Assembly (NCBI RefSeq): GCF_012912005.1
Contig: NZ_JABBEA010000020.1
Coordinates: 1-64,000, forward strand
DNA length: 64,000 nt
Direction of reading: 5' to 3'
Origin: Paenibacillus sp. SZ31
GTDB lineage: Bacteria > Bacillota > Bacilli > Paenibacillales > Paenibacillaceae
Of the stretch, positions 63,956 through 64,000 are shown piece after piece. The position numbers were made by a program, and so were the translations under genes. The notes beneath the pieces were generated by a model. The model searched no databases, was not told the DNA's origin, and worked only from the letters and a program-made list of their open reading frames with translations. Positions within the stretch are counted from its first letter, which is position 1, and each line of letters begins with the position of its first letter.

Positions 63956-64000
63956 ATGAGCTGGCAGCATCTCCATACTGGAAAAACACTTCAGCAGCGT
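63956..64000 (+). CDS. Start of a gene running off the window
   Basis: CGGAGGAATACTT precedes an ATG at 63956, giving a classic ribosome binding site, and the frame stays open to the end (MSWQHLHTGKTLQQR). Too short to identify. Confidence 0.5.
   Translation, partial: MSWQHLHTGKTLQQR

Noticed and set aside
1-64000. CRISPR array, tRNA, rRNA or insertion sequence
   Set aside because: No regularly spaced repeats, no cloverleaf-like segment with CCA-type end that I could support, and no transposase motif found by reading the sequence.

Overview
The window looks like a chromosomal segment of a spore-forming, low-to-moderate GC Gram-positive, most likely a Paenibacillus. The reasons are a late-sporulation transglutaminase (tgl), UPF0173 and Mn-pyrophosphatase genes of Bacillus type, a YesM/YesN-type two-component system beside a sugar ABC transporter, Fur- and TreR-like operators, and strong GGAGG ribosome binding sites with frequent GTG/TTG starts. 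No rRNA, tRNA, CRISPR array or transposase gene was found.

Layout. 0.4-7.8 kb: a degraded GGDEF tail, then trehalose uptake and hydrolysis (treP, phosphotrehalase), a UPF0173 metallo-hydrolase, a second GH13 alpha-glucosidase and a VanZ-like membrane protein. 7.9-13.3 kb: glycogen metabolism (glgC, glgD, glgP, all minus strand), with a duplicated hairpin repeat between glgD and glgP. 13.4-18.4 kb: an AT-rich island with two convergent genes (a large repeat protein of unknown function and a D-Ala-D-Ala-ligase-like ATP-grasp enzyme) enclosed by inverted copies of a tyrosine-recombinase-type core site, and an intact tyrosine recombinase next to one site. 18.5-25.7 kb: one tightly overlapping operon for a dipeptide/oligopeptide-type ABC importer with a class V aminotransferase and an amidohydrolase. 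25.9-43.7 kb: mostly single genes: Fe-alcohol dehydrogenase, M3 peptidase, small proteins, a hybrid sensor kinase, tgl, a stand-alone IF-3 paralogue, pyrophosphatase, metallophosphatase, luciferase-like oxidoreductase, lipoteichoic acid synthase and a reduced pyruvate phosphate dikinase-like protein. 43.9-46.8 kb: a Fur-controlled siderophore unit (AraC regulator fused to a binding-protein domain, plus a lipoprotein). 46.9-53.6 kb: a long minus-strand run of small enzyme genes headed by an AraC regulator. 53.7-63.4 kb: plus-strand sugar module (Gfo/Idh oxidoreductase, YesM/YesN pair, two permeases, binding protein, glycosidase).

The most interesting region is 13.9-18.4 kb. It has the geometry of an invertible two-gene cassette. 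Each gene carries its Shine-Dalgarno sequence inside the right arm of the flanking recombination site, so either gene would remain translatable after inversion and would become the one next to the recombinase. I know of no described system with this gene pair. The inversion itself is inferred from sequence and has not been shown. A second notable item is the PPDK-like protein at 40.7 kb, which lacks the central phosphohistidine domain needed for the normal reaction.
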